A stretch of 49,296 nucleotides of DNA from Pseudomonadales bacterium (GTDB lineage Bacteria; Pseudomonadota; Gammaproteobacteria; Pseudomonadales; Pseudohongiellaceae), in assembly GCA_023254735.1 (NCBI GenBank), contig JALRKV010000019.1:1-49296 (forward strand). The letters run 5' to 3'. Positions 9,726 to 17,910 of this stretch are shown here, piece by piece; the first letter of the stretch is position 1; every line of letters starts with the position of its first letter. The notes beneath the pieces were generated by a model, which made no database searches, had not been told where the DNA came from, and was given only the letters and a program-made list of their open reading frames with translations. The translations under genes were made by a program, and so were the position numbers.

Positions 9726-10955
9726 TTAGTTCGCGCTCGAATTAGCCAGAAGTTCGAGCGCGTGGGCGTGATCCCAATCGGCTATATGCAGCTGAGAGGT
9801 ACCGTCCGGCGTTCGCGTCGTACTCCAAGCAAGCTGATCGCCGCTAGGTGAGAATACGGGAAGGATGTCCGTTCCCTCTGTATTGGTCACCCTGACCGGC
9901 GCGTGCGCGCCGTCTGCATCGATTAGGAAAAGTTCGAAATTAGAATGGCCTAGCTGATTACTCGAGTAGATCAGATACTCACCGCTCGGATGGTAGTAAG
10001 GCGCCCAAGCAACCATGGCATCTGCGGTGAGCTGTCGTTGATTGCTGCCGTCGGCATCCATTGTCCAAATTTCCGCGCTATTGCCATCGGGATTGAATCG
10101 ACGCCAAGTAATCTTGCTGCCGTCGGGGCTAAAGAAGGGCCCACCGTCGTAGCCGGGTGAGCGCGTGAGCTGCCGCACGTTGCTCCCATCCGCATCCATG
10201 ACATACAGGTCCATAAAGTAGGAGCTGTCGTCTTCGAACAGCGCCTGCTCGGCGCGGCTTAATGTGCGCGAATACGCTTCTCGGTTCGACGCGAATAAAA
10301 TCTGCGAGCCGTCGGCGGAGTAGGAGCCCTCGGCATCGTAGCCGTCGCTGTTGGTTATATTTCGCGCACCGGAGCCATCGGCATTGGCGACATAGATGTC
10401 GTAGTGGCGGTCATAGTCCCAGCCATACGCGCGCTCGATTCCGCTTTCGCGAATAGCGATTTCTTCGGCCTGCTTTGCCAACGCGTTCGGATCTTCGTGT
10501 GTTGACGAATACATCACCAGATCCTGCGTCGGATGTATCCACGCGCAGGTAGTTAGACCAATGCCGGGGGAGACAAGTCTGCTTTCGCCGCTCGCAAGAT
10601 CAAGGACAAAAATCTGATAGAAAGGATTATCGCCTGGCTGCTCGCTCTGATAGATCAGCTCGCGCCCGTCCGCACTGAAATAACCCTCGCCCGACCGAAG
10701 GCTGTCGGTAACCAACTGCCGCGTGTTGCTGAGAAGTTTACTTTCGTTCTGGACATCGGCGTAGACGCTCGGCGTAGGTTCGGCCCAAGTGGTGGCCGCG
10801 GCCATGCCATCGCTGCTGTAGCCGGATGAGTCTTCGGTGTCATAAGCAGACTGCTCGCCCGCCGGTCCACAGGCGGTTAACGCTGCGAGAATCGCCGCGG
10901 CGATCGAGCCTTTTTTCAGAAAGGGCAAAAAGGGCTTAGATGAACTGCTTAGCAT
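9726..10955 (-). CDS. PD40/TolB-like beta-propeller lipoprotein
   Basis: A 409-aa predicted lipoprotein with lipobox LTAC after a hydrophobic segment (residues about 16-28). Repeats of the PD40/WD40-like kind follow, for example FSPDGSKITW, YSADGSQILFAS and HPSGEYLIYSS, each followed by a short block about what is being reported (DADGS, NADGS). These build a TolB-type propeller facing the periplasm. The start was set at 10955 because a good AGGAG lies about 8 nt upstream and the lipoprotein signal begins there; an upstream in-frame ATG at 11057 would overlap the previous gene and add a non-signal extension. It is directly coupled to the M1-M28-PDZ gene. The propeller may be a sensor, a scaffold or a partner of that peptidase; this is inference. 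Confidence 0.82.
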   Translation of the reverse strand: MLSSSSKPFLPFLKKGSIAAAILAALTACGPAGEQSAYDTEDSSGYSSDGMAAATTWAEPTPSVYADVQNESKLLSNTRQLVTDSLRSGEGYFSADGRELIYQSEQPGDNPFYQIFVLDLASGESRLVSPGIGLTTCAWIHPTQDLVMYSSTHEDPNALAKQAEEIAIRESGIERAYGWDYDRHYDIYVANADGSGARNITNSDGYDAEGSYSADGSQILFASNREAYSRTLSRAEQALFEDDSSYFMDLYVMDADGSNVRQLTRSPGYDGGPFFSPDGSKITWRRFNPDGNSAEIWTMDADGSNQRQLTADAMVAWAPYYHPSGEYLIYSSNQLGHSNFELFLIDADGAHAPVRVTNTEGTDILPVFSPSGDQLAWSTTRTPDGTSQLHIADWDHAHALELLANSSAN

Positions 10956-10983
10956 CACGCGTGCTCCTGTCTTTGTGACCACG

Positions 10984-12012
10984 TTAATCGGCGGCGAAGG
11001 TAAAATTTTCTTGCTGCGGGAATACGCCAAAAAGGCCGCCGGTGTGAATAAATACAATGTCCTTCGCGCCGGCGAAGCAGCCTTCGTCGCCTTTTAGAAT
11101 TTCGTTTACCATGCCGTAGAACGCTTTGCCTGTGTATACCGGATCGAGGAATATTCCCTCTGCGCTGGCAAGCGCCTTGATGGTGTCGAAAACCTCGGGG
11201 TATCCGATGCCGTAGCCCGGACCGAGATAGCCTTCTTGGGTTAGTACGTTCAGCGCCTCAGTATCGATCTCGGCCCCGGGCGTGCCTTCGAGCAAATCGG
11301 CATAGCGCGTCTGCCACCGCGCGATATCCTCGCGCGCGCGCTCGGCAAAATAGACGGCACTGTCGCTAACATTTACGGCAACAATTTTTTCAGCGAGGTC
11401 AAAAATCTGATTCCCCGCAATGAGTCCGGCTTGGGTTCCGCCCGATCCGGTTGCGGTCACTATCGCGCTTGGCCTAAGCTTCAGCCGTTTAAAATCGGCT
11501 GCAAGTTCCTCGCTCGCTGCGATGTAACCCCATAGCCCTACTTCGTCGCTTGCGCCAGTTGGAATAAAATACGCTTTGTGACCCGCCACCTCGGCCTCGG
11601 CTTGAAGCTGTCTCGCATACTGAGGGTGCGCGGTTGCCCAACCCTGCGCAGGCAGATAGCTAATCTCGGCGCCGGCTAGCAAATCCATGAAATGGTTGCC
11701 GCTGGGAATTTTTGGCTCTTCGCCGCGTAAAATAAGCTGCACCTTCATGCCGAGGCGAGCGCCCATAATCGCGGTAGCGCGGCAGTGATTCGACTGGATG
11801 CCGCCGCAGGTGATAAGGGTGTCGCAGCCTTGTCGCTGCGCTTCGGCAATGCAAAATTCGAGCTTGCGGATCTTGTTGCCAGACACTTCAACGCCTGTCA
11901 TCTCATCCCGCTTCATCCAAAGATTGACGCCGCCAAGGCGCTCAGAGAAACGCTCAAGCTTTACAAGCGGAGTTGGCAGGTTAGCAAGATCGAGTCGAGG
12001 TGGATAAAGCAT
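10984..12012 (-). CDS. dcyD: D-cysteine desulfhydrase / ACC deaminase family PLP enzyme
   Basis: A cytoplasmic 342-aa fold-type II PLP enzyme. It shows GNKIRKLE with the likely PLP lysine at residue 47, CGGIQSNHCRATA just after it, and TATGSGGTQAG for phosphate binding. Closest named relatives by motif are D-cysteine desulfhydrase (D-cysteine to pyruvate, sulfide and ammonia) and ACC deaminase. The two are hard to separate by eye, so the symbol is provisional. It sits 28 nt upstream of the propeller lipoprotein and 26 nt downstream of a small helical protein, all on the minus strand, and is the only obviously cytoplasmic enzyme of that operon. A role in using D-amino acids released outside the cytoplasm fits the context but is inference. 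Confidence 0.82.
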   Translation of the reverse strand: MLYPPRLDLANLPTPLVKLERFSERLGGVNLWMKRDEMTGVEVSGNKIRKLEFCIAEAQRQGCDTLITCGGIQSNHCRATAIMGARLGMKVQLILRGEEPKIPSGNHFMDLLAGAEISYLPAQGWATAHPQYARQLQAEAEVAGHKAYFIPTGASDEVGLWGYIAASEELAADFKRLKLRPSAIVTATGSGGTQAGLIAGNQIFDLAEKIVAVNVSDSAVYFAERAREDIARWQTRYADLLEGTPGAEIDTEALNVLTQEGYLGPGYGIGYPEVFDTIKALASAEGIFLDPVYTGKAFYGMVNEILKGDEGCFAGAKDIVFIHTGGLFGVFPQQENFTFAAD

Positions 12013-12038
12013 TCGCGAAAGCTCTCCGAAAGCGCCGC

Positions 12039-12458
12039 CTAGTTCGCGGCGTCGTAGGTCTGAACCGCGCTGGGCGTGGCGAGGTCCGCAGCAGTACTTG
12101 GCTTGAGCACTTCGCTATAGAGGAACAGGTCTGTTAAAACCGCGCGCAAATGTATTGACGCATTCAGATTGTCGACCATTTCCGAGCCGATTTTGTTCTG
12201 CTTGAGAATAAAATTGAGTGCAGCGCGTGCCTTTGCACAGTCGTCCGCAATGACCTTCTCGAATGGATCGCTGCTCGAATCGAATGCGTCAATCAGTGAC
12301 TGCATCGCTGTCGCCATGCCTTGAATGGTGGGCTGGGCGTGTGGACCAGGGCCAGACTCAACGCCGGCTGGTCGTCCCTGCGCGGCGTAGGCAAGTAAAA
12401 ATTCGTAGCCAGATTCGATCGTCTCGATCGCGCTTTCTAATATGCTTGATTCGGTCAC
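12039..12458 (-). CDS. Small helical protein of unknown function
   Basis: A 139-aa protein with no signal peptide or membrane segment. It appears largely alpha-helical, with a Gly/Pro-rich break at about residues 29-45 (QGRPAGVESGPGPHAQPT). The start is GTG at 12458, chosen because AGAGGG lies 8-9 nt upstream. One Cys (near residue 73) and no metal-binding pattern is evident. It is the first gene of a tight minus-strand operon with the PLP enzyme, the propeller lipoprotein and the M1-M28-PDZ peptidase. I do not recognise the family. Confidence 0.7.
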   Translation of the reverse strand: MTESSILESAIETIESGYEFLLAYAAQGRPAGVESGPGPHAQPTIQGMATAMQSLIDAFDSSSDPFEKVIADDCAKARAALNFILKQNKIGSEMVDNLNASIHLRAVLTDLFLYSEVLKPSTAADLATPSAVQTYDAAN

Positions 12459-12497
12459 GTGTGTGTCCCTCTACTTCTTTCTGTGGTGTCACTAGTA

Positions 12498-12545
12498 AAT
12501 GGGGCCAGACTCTCGCTGCTTGCGCAGGAAGAGCTGACCCCGTTC
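12498..12545. repeat. REP-like palindromic element (single copy here)
   Basis: Imperfect inverted repeat with arms AATGGGGCCAGACTC (12498-12512) and GAGCTGACCCCGTTC (12531-12545) around an inner CTGC-TTGC-GCAG hairpin. The GGGG(T/C)CAG core resembles REP elements mobilised by RAYT (Y1 transposase) enzymes in gammaproteobacteria. It lies between two minus-strand genes; no RAYT gene or second copy was seen in the window. Confidence 0.5.
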
Positions 12546-12557
12546 TGTTATTGCTAG

Positions 12558-12584
12558 CTCGCGCGGCCCTGTTCGGCGCGCGAG
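12558..12584. terminator. GC-rich hairpin after the cytochrome b gene
   Basis: Perfect 8-bp arms CTCGCGCG (12558-12565) and CGCGCGAG (12577-12584) lie 4 bases beyond the stop codon of the minus-strand cytochrome gene. There is no T-tract on the minus strand, so it may slow RNA decay rather than terminate. Confidence 0.4.
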
Positions 12585-12587
12585 TCT

Positions 12588-13355
12588 TTAATCGGCTTGC
12601 TTAGGCGACCATAGGTTCGGGTCGTGATTTGCCTTCATTTCGTCTTCCGAAATCCATCCCTTAAACATCGAGCGCGTGTAGAACAGCTTCTCTGGGCGAA
12701 TAGCAAAGTATATGTGTGTCGAAGCGAGGGCGACGAGCGCAAGCGTCGATAATCCGTGCAGCAAGAACACGAGGCCCAGCTGGCTTTCGGGCATGCTGTT
12801 AGTACGCTCCCAAAACGGTGAATCAATCTGCAAGAACATCAACAGGCCGGTCGCGATAACCGTCATCACCACGACAGTAACAGCCCAGTGCATGCCCTTC
12901 TGCTCGAAAGAATACTTGCCCGGCAGACGTGTCGAATCGAATGGCTCTGCAAAGTCGCGAGGACCCAGGATCATCGATTTGAAGTCTTGCCAGAAGAGAG
13001 AACGAACGATGTGCACGAGGGTGATGAAGCTCAGTAACAAGCCCGCCATCCAATGCCAGTTCAGCCAAGCGAAACGCAAGCCGACGATCGGCGCAATGCC
13101 CGTTAGGATCAGAGCGAAGATAGACAGCGCCATTAGCCAATGGAACCAACGGTCTATGGCCTCGTGGCGAACGACACGCTTGCCCTCACCAGAAGGCTTA
13201 TCCATTTTCTTGTTGGCGAGTACTGCCATCACGATCGCATGGGCAGCTAGAAGCACGAGCACTGCAACAGCTACAACCCAGAGCAGATCCCATGAAACGC
13301 CGAGTATGACTTCTTCACCCCAGACGTCGCGTTTATAGCGGACTATTTCTCCCAC
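12588..13355 (-). CDS. b-type cytochrome, formate dehydrogenase gamma-subunit-like
   Basis: A 255-aa inner-membrane protein with about five transmembrane helices (near 20-46, 70-92, 98-120, 155-176, 192-218). Histidines at 72, 101, 115, 200 and 214 lie in or beside helices. The 14-residue spacing of His200/His214 matches the heme-binding pair of FdnI-type cytochromes, and the tail PEKLFYTRSM resembles the same family. Such subunits carry electrons from a periplasmic enzyme to the quinone pool. The start is GTG at 13355 with AGAGG about 8 nt upstream. No formate dehydrogenase is nearby; the only upstream redox enzyme is the molybdenum hydroxylase set 258 bp away on the same strand, making it the likely partner. 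That pairing is inference. Confidence 0.82.
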   Translation of the reverse strand: MGEIVRYKRDVWGEEVILGVSWDLLWVVAVAVLVLLAAHAIVMAVLANKKMDKPSGEGKRVVRHEAIDRWFHWLMALSIFALILTGIAPIVGLRFAWLNWHWMAGLLLSFITLVHIVRSLFWQDFKSMILGPRDFAEPFDSTRLPGKYSFEQKGMHWAVTVVVMTVIATGLLMFLQIDSPFWERTNSMPESQLGLVFLLHGLSTLALVALASTHIYFAIRPEKLFYTRSMFKGWISEDEMKANHDPNLWSPKQAD

Positions 13356-13559
13356 CTTGCACCTCTCAAAGTTTATTCTTTTTAGTTAGCTTTGCGGAGA
13401 GCCTCGACCTTAGAGTCTCTGGTTCACAAAGCCGCGCTGATCTCAATCTTTACCGAGGAGCGTCGCTATCATTACTCACCTCAACAGCGAGGGATGAAAG
13501 TCGCGCTCCTTCTTTAGTCCCTAAATTTTTCGTTCTACTGCTACGAACCTGCGTCGGAA

Positions 13560-13600
13560 TTTAAGCCCTGCTTAGGCAATCAAACCAAACAGGGCTTAAA
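13560..13600. terminator. Hairpin after the Mo-hydroxylase operon
   Basis: Perfect 11-bp arms TTTAAGCCCTG (13560-13570) and CAGGGCTTAAA (13590-13600) with a 19-nt loop lie 13 nt past the stop codon of the FAD subunit on the minus strand. A smaller hairpin AACGAG/CTCGTT overlaps the stop itself. The T-tract is weak, so termination may be partial, allowing some read-through into the cytochrome gene. Confidence 0.55.
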
Positions 13601-13613
13601 CGAGTTTTCCTCG

Positions 13614-14609
13614 TTAGCCGCGCACTGCTCGCTTAACCAAATTCTCGATCAATGGGATCTTAAAGTGGTTATAGTTAAGTGGTTCTGCACCTTGCGATGC
13701 GATCGATGCGACACGCTCAGCGAGCTGTTCTGAACGCTGCTGACCGCGAAGGGCGTTCTCGACTTCGTCGAGACGGCGAGGCACACATTCAACTGCGCCA
13801 CAGGCGATGCGAGAATCTTCGATCACACCGTTTGAGACTTTCATCGCCGCCGAGATGCTGGCAAGCGCGAAGTCCCATACGTTGCGGTCTGCGACTTTCT
13901 CGAAATAGTACTCAGCGTTTGCCCACTCGTTCGGTAGACGCACGGCGGTGAGGATTTCGCCCTCTCTTAGCGAGGTCATGCTGGTTATGTTGACGTCGGG
14001 ACCCACGAAGAAATCCTGAGCGGACACAAGACGCTGACCTTTCGCGCTGCTAATCACCATCGTTGCATCGAGAGCAACAAGCGCGGGCGCCGTGTCCGAT
14101 GGGCTAACCGCAACACAGCGGCTAGCACCGAAGATAGCGTGCTCACGGTTGAGGCCTTCGGGCGAATCTGCGTAACAGATGTTGCCGCCGGCTCGATAGC
14201 AGTCGAGTCCTCGTCGGTAATACCAGCACCGCGCGTCTTGGGCGAGGTTGCCCGCAAGGGTTCCCACGTTGCGGATTTGCGGGCTAGCAACCACGCCTGC
14301 GGCTTTCGCAAGCAAAGCGAACTTTTCTTTTACGAGCGGGTTTTTAGAAATCTCTGTCAGCGTCGTTACCGCACCGATTTCGATTCCATCGCTCGTCTCT
14401 TTGATGCCTTTCCAGGCATCGACCTGAGTCAATTCGATCATTGCAGTGGCGGACTTATTACGGTCTTTCAACCAACCGTAAGTGTCTTGCCCGCCGCCGA
14501 GCAACCAGCCGTCTTTGCCGAGGCTTGCGGCCAAGGCAAGCGCGTTGGCTTCGTCGGTAGGCTGATAGAGCTCGATGTCGAGCATTACGTCATGTGATGT
14601 GGCTACCAT
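13614..14609 (-). CDS. FAD subunit of periplasmic molybdenum hydroxylase (PaoB/CoxM type)
   Basis: A 331-aa FAD-binding subunit of the xanthine dehydrogenase superfamily. FAD contacts are seen at LLGGGQDTYGWLK (36-48) and RNVGTLAGNL (113-122). It carries an inserted loop with four cysteines at 128, 137, 145 and 165, then a VSPSDTAPALVALDA stretch. This matches PaoB/YagS and 4-hydroxybenzoyl-CoA reductase beta subunits, where such cysteines hold a [4Fe-4S] cluster. The cluster would lengthen the electron chain from molybdenum to FAD. The gene starts 1 nt after the stop of the molybdopterin subunit, with GAGG a few bases upstream. Gene order here is 2Fe-2S, Mo, FAD, unlike paoABC. Confidence 0.88.
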   Translation of the reverse strand: MVATSHDVMLDIELYQPTDEANALALAASLGKDGWLLGGGQDTYGWLKDRNKSATAMIELTQVDAWKGIKETSDGIEIGAVTTLTEISKNPLVKEKFALLAKAAGVVASPQIRNVGTLAGNLAQDARCWYYRRGLDCYRAGGNICYADSPEGLNREHAIFGASRCVAVSPSDTAPALVALDATMVISSAKGQRLVSAQDFFVGPDVNITSMTSLREGEILTAVRLPNEWANAEYYFEKVADRNVWDFALASISAAMKVSNGVIEDSRIACGAVECVPRRLDEVENALRGQQRSEQLAERVASIASQGAEPLNYNHFKIPLIENLVKRAVRG

Positions 14610-14610
14610 A

Positions 14611-17034
14611 TCAACCTCGGAAGTTATTTTGAGCCAGAGGAACGGCTTCAGACGTTACCCCTGCTACGTGGTTAATGATCATGTCTGCTGTCACTGGCGC
14701 CGCATTAAACAGATGGCCCTCGAGTGAATCGCTAATTGCAGAGGCAAGCGCCGCTGCCACTGCGCCCATCGCGGGCTCACCGATGCCGCGCGCGCCGACA
14801 GGGTTTTCAGGATCCGGGAGATCGACCCAGCCAGTTTTTATCTTAGCCGGCGTGTCCATCATCGTTGGGATCTTGCTCTGCCAGTAACCAGTGCTTGCAG
14901 GGAGTCCATTCTGCGGATCGTAGAGATGACGCTCGTAACCGGTGAGACCGATACCCCACACGGCGCCGCCAACCAGTTGGTTTTTAAGCCCCTGTGGGTG
15001 AACGACCGTTCCGCAATCCCCAATCGTTACCATCTCGACGATGTCGTATTTGCCTGTTTCAACATCCATCTCGATCTCTGTGAAAGTCACAGTGAATCCC
15101 GGCGGATTGTTGTTGTGAGGCGCATCGTGATAGATACCCATCAACGCATCACCAGCGAGTCTGCTGACGGAGATCTTAGTGAAATCGTTAAGTTCTTCGG
15201 GAAGCTCGGCTTCACCGGTGAACTTGCCGCCAAGTGCAATTCCCTTCTGCGCGATTTCGGCGAAGGTCATCCCCTCGCTCGGCGCTGCAGCTTTGAACAC
15301 GCGCTCATCACCGAAGTCATAGTCGGCTGCATCGCCGCCTAGCTCCATCGCCGCGATTTCCTTCATCTTGCCCAGAAGATCCATCGCCGCGCCGTAGTTT
15401 GTGCGTGTGTTAGTAAAGATCGAGTTACTGCCGTCCTGCGGCGAGGTGATCGGCAGGTGGCGGTCGGTGCGACCCGTCACGATATCCACGCGCTCCCATG
15501 GCATCTGCAGGACTTCTGCAGCGGCACGCGAGGTTGACGCATAGGAATAGGTGCCGAGGTTACCAACACCATTATGCACCTTTAGACGACCATCGGCCGT
15601 GAGGCGCACGATGCCATCCATGCCACTGCGTCCCGCATTGTGATAGCCCTGCCCGATACCAATACCCGTTACCTTGCTGCCATTACGCTTGCGTGAACGC
15701 GCCATGCGCTCCTCAAGATTAAACTGCTCGGCACCCATTTTCAGGGCTTCAGGCATGTAGGCACTCGTGAATGGAGTCCGACTTGCGCCGCCTATATCGC
15801 CGTTCTGTGGCGTGTTGATCTGGCGAATTTTCAGGCGGTCTATTCCGAGCTCTTCGGCAGCCTTATCGAGAATTGGGGCGATAATGGCAGCAATCTGATT
15901 CTGGCCGGGGCCTCGCTGGGCACCGCGGTGGCCTGTGTTACTACCGATAGACGTGCCGCGGAAACGGACCGCTTCGGTTTGATAAAGGATTGAAATACAG
16001 TCCGCTGCAGAGTAGGCATCTCCGCCGCCGCCTTTGCCGCCGTTGTCTGAAATAATGTACAGATCAGCCGCGGCCATTGTGCCGTCAGCCTTAAATCCAC
16101 ACTTAATCCAGCCTTGGAAACCCTGGCGCGCGCCGCCGATTGCCGTCTCTTCGTCACGCGTAATGCGCATCATGACCGGACGATTGATCTTCTGCGACAT
16201 CTTCGCAGGGATCGCCATGCTCGGGATGCTGTTAGCTCGCGCTCGCTGGCCGAAACCACCACCCGTGGCCTCGTTGATGAAGACGAAGTCTTCCTGAGGG
16301 ACGCCAACAATACTTGCCATACCGTCGGCGAGGGCCGACAGTGACTGCGATGTACCGTGCAGATAAAGCTTACCGTTTTCCCAGTAGGCCATGGCGCTAC
16401 GCGGCTCCATAGACTGGTGCGGATAACCCGCTGTGGTAAACGTTGATTCGTAAACGAATGCAGATTCGGCGAGGGCTGCATCGAGGTCGCCGTAGGCGAA
16501 CGTCTGCTGCGGCTCGGCGGTAGGTTCGTTGCCTGCACGGAAGCTTGCGACCTGATCGGCGCTCCACTTCTCCGAGGCGAAGCCTTGGCGGAAGACGTAA
16601 GTGTTGCCGCCGTTGTAGGCGTCAGGACCGCCCTCAGCGAGGCTGTCCAGTGGATCCAACACGAAGGGGAGGCGTTCGAAGGTCACCGAGATTTTGCTAA
16701 TCGCCGTTTCAGCGGTCTTCTCGTCTATTGCCGCCAGCGCGAGGATCGGCTCGCCTACGAGGGTAGGCTCATTTGTGAGTACCTTAAGACCCGTGCTTTG
16801 CGGCTCGCCGTCAGGATAGACGTCGTCTGCCGTGAGAAGACCAAAAACGCCGTCCATTGCGAGTGCTTCTGATGCGTCTATGTTTACGACACGCGCGTGG
16901 GGAATTGGACTGGTGAGTAGACGCGCATAGACCATGCCTTCGCGCGTGTAATCTTCGGCATATTTGATGCGGCCGGTAACTTTACCGTTTACATCGGGTG
17001 GCACGAAGTCTTTACCAATGTGCATATAAGCCAT
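14611..17034 (-). CDS. Molybdopterin-binding catalytic subunit of Mo hydroxylase
   Basis: An 807-aa subunit of the xanthine dehydrogenase/aldehyde oxidase family that hydroxylates aldehydes or N-heterocycles at a Mo centre. It has the N-terminal DVNGKVTGRIKYAED, the GGGFGQRA loop for cofactor contact, and the catalytic glutamate in GARGIGEPAMG (Glu753). Length is near that of PaoC-type subunits (about 730 aa) and other CoxL proteins. It has no signal of its own and probably crosses the membrane folded with the Tat-bearing small subunit, as known for PaoABC. A PaoD/XdhC-like cofactor insertion chaperone is absent from the window. The substrate cannot be told from sequence; CoxL's AYRCSFR signature for CO oxidation is not present. 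Confidence 0.9.
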   Translation of the reverse strand: MAYMHIGKDFVPPDVNGKVTGRIKYAEDYTREGMVYARLLTSPIPHARVVNIDASEALAMDGVFGLLTADDVYPDGEPQSTGLKVLTNEPTLVGEPILALAAIDEKTAETAISKISVTFERLPFVLDPLDSLAEGGPDAYNGGNTYVFRQGFASEKWSADQVASFRAGNEPTAEPQQTFAYGDLDAALAESAFVYESTFTTAGYPHQSMEPRSAMAYWENGKLYLHGTSQSLSALADGMASIVGVPQEDFVFINEATGGGFGQRARANSIPSMAIPAKMSQKINRPVMMRITRDEETAIGGARQGFQGWIKCGFKADGTMAAADLYIISDNGGKGGGGDAYSAADCISILYQTEAVRFRGTSIGSNTGHRGAQRGPGQNQIAAIIAPILDKAAEELGIDRLKIRQINTPQNGDIGGASRTPFTSAYMPEALKMGAEQFNLEERMARSRKRNGSKVTGIGIGQGYHNAGRSGMDGIVRLTADGRLKVHNGVGNLGTYSYASTSRAAAEVLQMPWERVDIVTGRTDRHLPITSPQDGSNSIFTNTRTNYGAAMDLLGKMKEIAAMELGGDAADYDFGDERVFKAAAPSEGMTFAEIAQKGIALGGKFTGEAELPEELNDFTKISVSRLAGDALMGIYHDAPHNNNPPGFTVTFTEIEMDVETGKYDIVEMVTIGDCGTVVHPQGLKNQLVGGAVWGIGLTGYERHLYDPQNGLPASTGYWQSKIPTMMDTPAKIKTGWVDLPDPENPVGARGIGEPAMGAVAAALASAISDSLEGHLFNAAPVTADMIINHVAGVTSEAVPLAQNNFRG

Positions 17035-17039
17035 GTTGA

Positions 17040-17624
17040 TTATCCTATTTGCGCGGCGCGCATAACGCCATCGAGGTAAGAATCATAAGAACCACAGCGG
17101 CAGATATTGCCTGACAGACCCTGTCGCGCTTCTTCGCGCGTGGGGTTGGGGTTCTCGCGGAGCAGTCCTACAGCGGCCATAATCTGACCGGGCGTGCAGT
17201 AACCGCATTGCGGCGCAAGTTCTTCGATAAAGGCTTGCTGGACGGGGTGCAGCGTGCCATCGGCCGACTCCAAGCCTTCGACCGTTTCGATGCGGCCATT
17301 CTTGACCGAATGAGTCAGAACTGAACACGCATAGGTCGACACGTCGTCAACGAGCACCGTGCAGGCACCACATTCGCCGCGGTTGCAGCCGAGCTTTGTG
17401 CCAGTAAGGCCTAGCTTGTAGCGCAACGTAGACGCGAGCGTTTCCTGCGGCGCTACGTCCACTGTTCGCACTTGGCCGTTGATATTTATGCGGATCATAC
17501 GCTCGACCGCACCAGCGGGCCTCGCGGCGCCATTTGCTGCAACCCAGACACCGGTCGTGGTTGCCGCTGCGCCAGAAGCGATTACGCCTTTTATAAAGCG
17601 TCTACGGGTTAAGTTTAGGTTCAC
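17040..17624 (-). CDS. Tat-exported 2Fe-2S subunit of Mo hydroxylase
   Basis: A 194-aa subunit with two [2Fe-2S] clusters. The N-terminus carries a twin-arginine signal, TRRRFIKG, and a hydrophobic alanine-rich segment, so the enzyme is periplasmic. Plant-type ferredoxin cysteines are in CNRGECGACT plus YAC; the second, all-helical cluster domain has CGYCTPG and CRCGSY. The start is GTG at 17624. An ATG 6 nt further upstream is followed at once by TAA in the same frame, with GGAGG just before it, so GTG is the only start that leaves the Tat signal intact. It is the first gene of the operon; the molybdopterin gene follows after 5 nt. Confidence 0.9.
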   Translation of the reverse strand: MNLNLTRRRFIKGVIASGAAATTTGVWVAANGAARPAGAVERMIRININGQVRTVDVAPQETLASTLRYKLGLTGTKLGCNRGECGACTVLVDDVSTYACSVLTHSVKNGRIETVEGLESADGTLHPVQQAFIEELAPQCGYCTPGQIMAAVGLLRENPNPTREEARQGLSGNICRCGSYDSYLDGVMRAAQIG

Positions 17625-17817
17625 GGGTTACATTCGCCTCCGTTGTTGGGAATGAGAGTTGCATTGCCGATTATTCGGTCACTGCAGGCTCGTCGAAACG
17701 TGCGCCTTACGGGCTCAGCTTCGCGCAAGCATAGTAGATACGACGCTAGAGGGTAATCCACTGACTGGCTTTAATCAAGCGAGCCAGCCGCGTCTTTTGC
17801 GTAACAATTCTGTACTA

Positions 17818-17867
17818 AGCGTGGTGGTAACGGTCCGCGCCCAGACGATAGGTTCACGCTTTTTTTT
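17818..17867 (+). terminator. Terminator-like hairpin with T8 tail, no upstream plus-strand gene
   Basis: AGCGTG (17818-17823) can pair with CACGCT (17855-17860), followed by a run of T to 17867. The 31-nt loop is long, so the hairpin is weak unless inner structure helps. No plus-strand gene precedes it. Confidence 0.3.
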
Positions 17868-17910
17868 GACGACACAGTTTGTGACATTTGAGACTGAAAG
17901 TTCGCTCTAT

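Noticed and set aside
10956..11057. Upstream start for the propeller lipoprotein
   Set aside because: It would overlap the PLP enzyme gene and bury the lipoprotein signal; the ATG at 10955 has AGGAG in place.
12712..13338. Plus-strand 208-aa reading frame over the cytochrome gene
   Set aside because: It is antisense to a clear membrane cytochrome and has low-complexity, unlikely composition.
14611..17034. CO dehydrogenase large subunit
   Set aside because: The active-site loop with the AYRCSFR signature typical of CO oxidation is absent.
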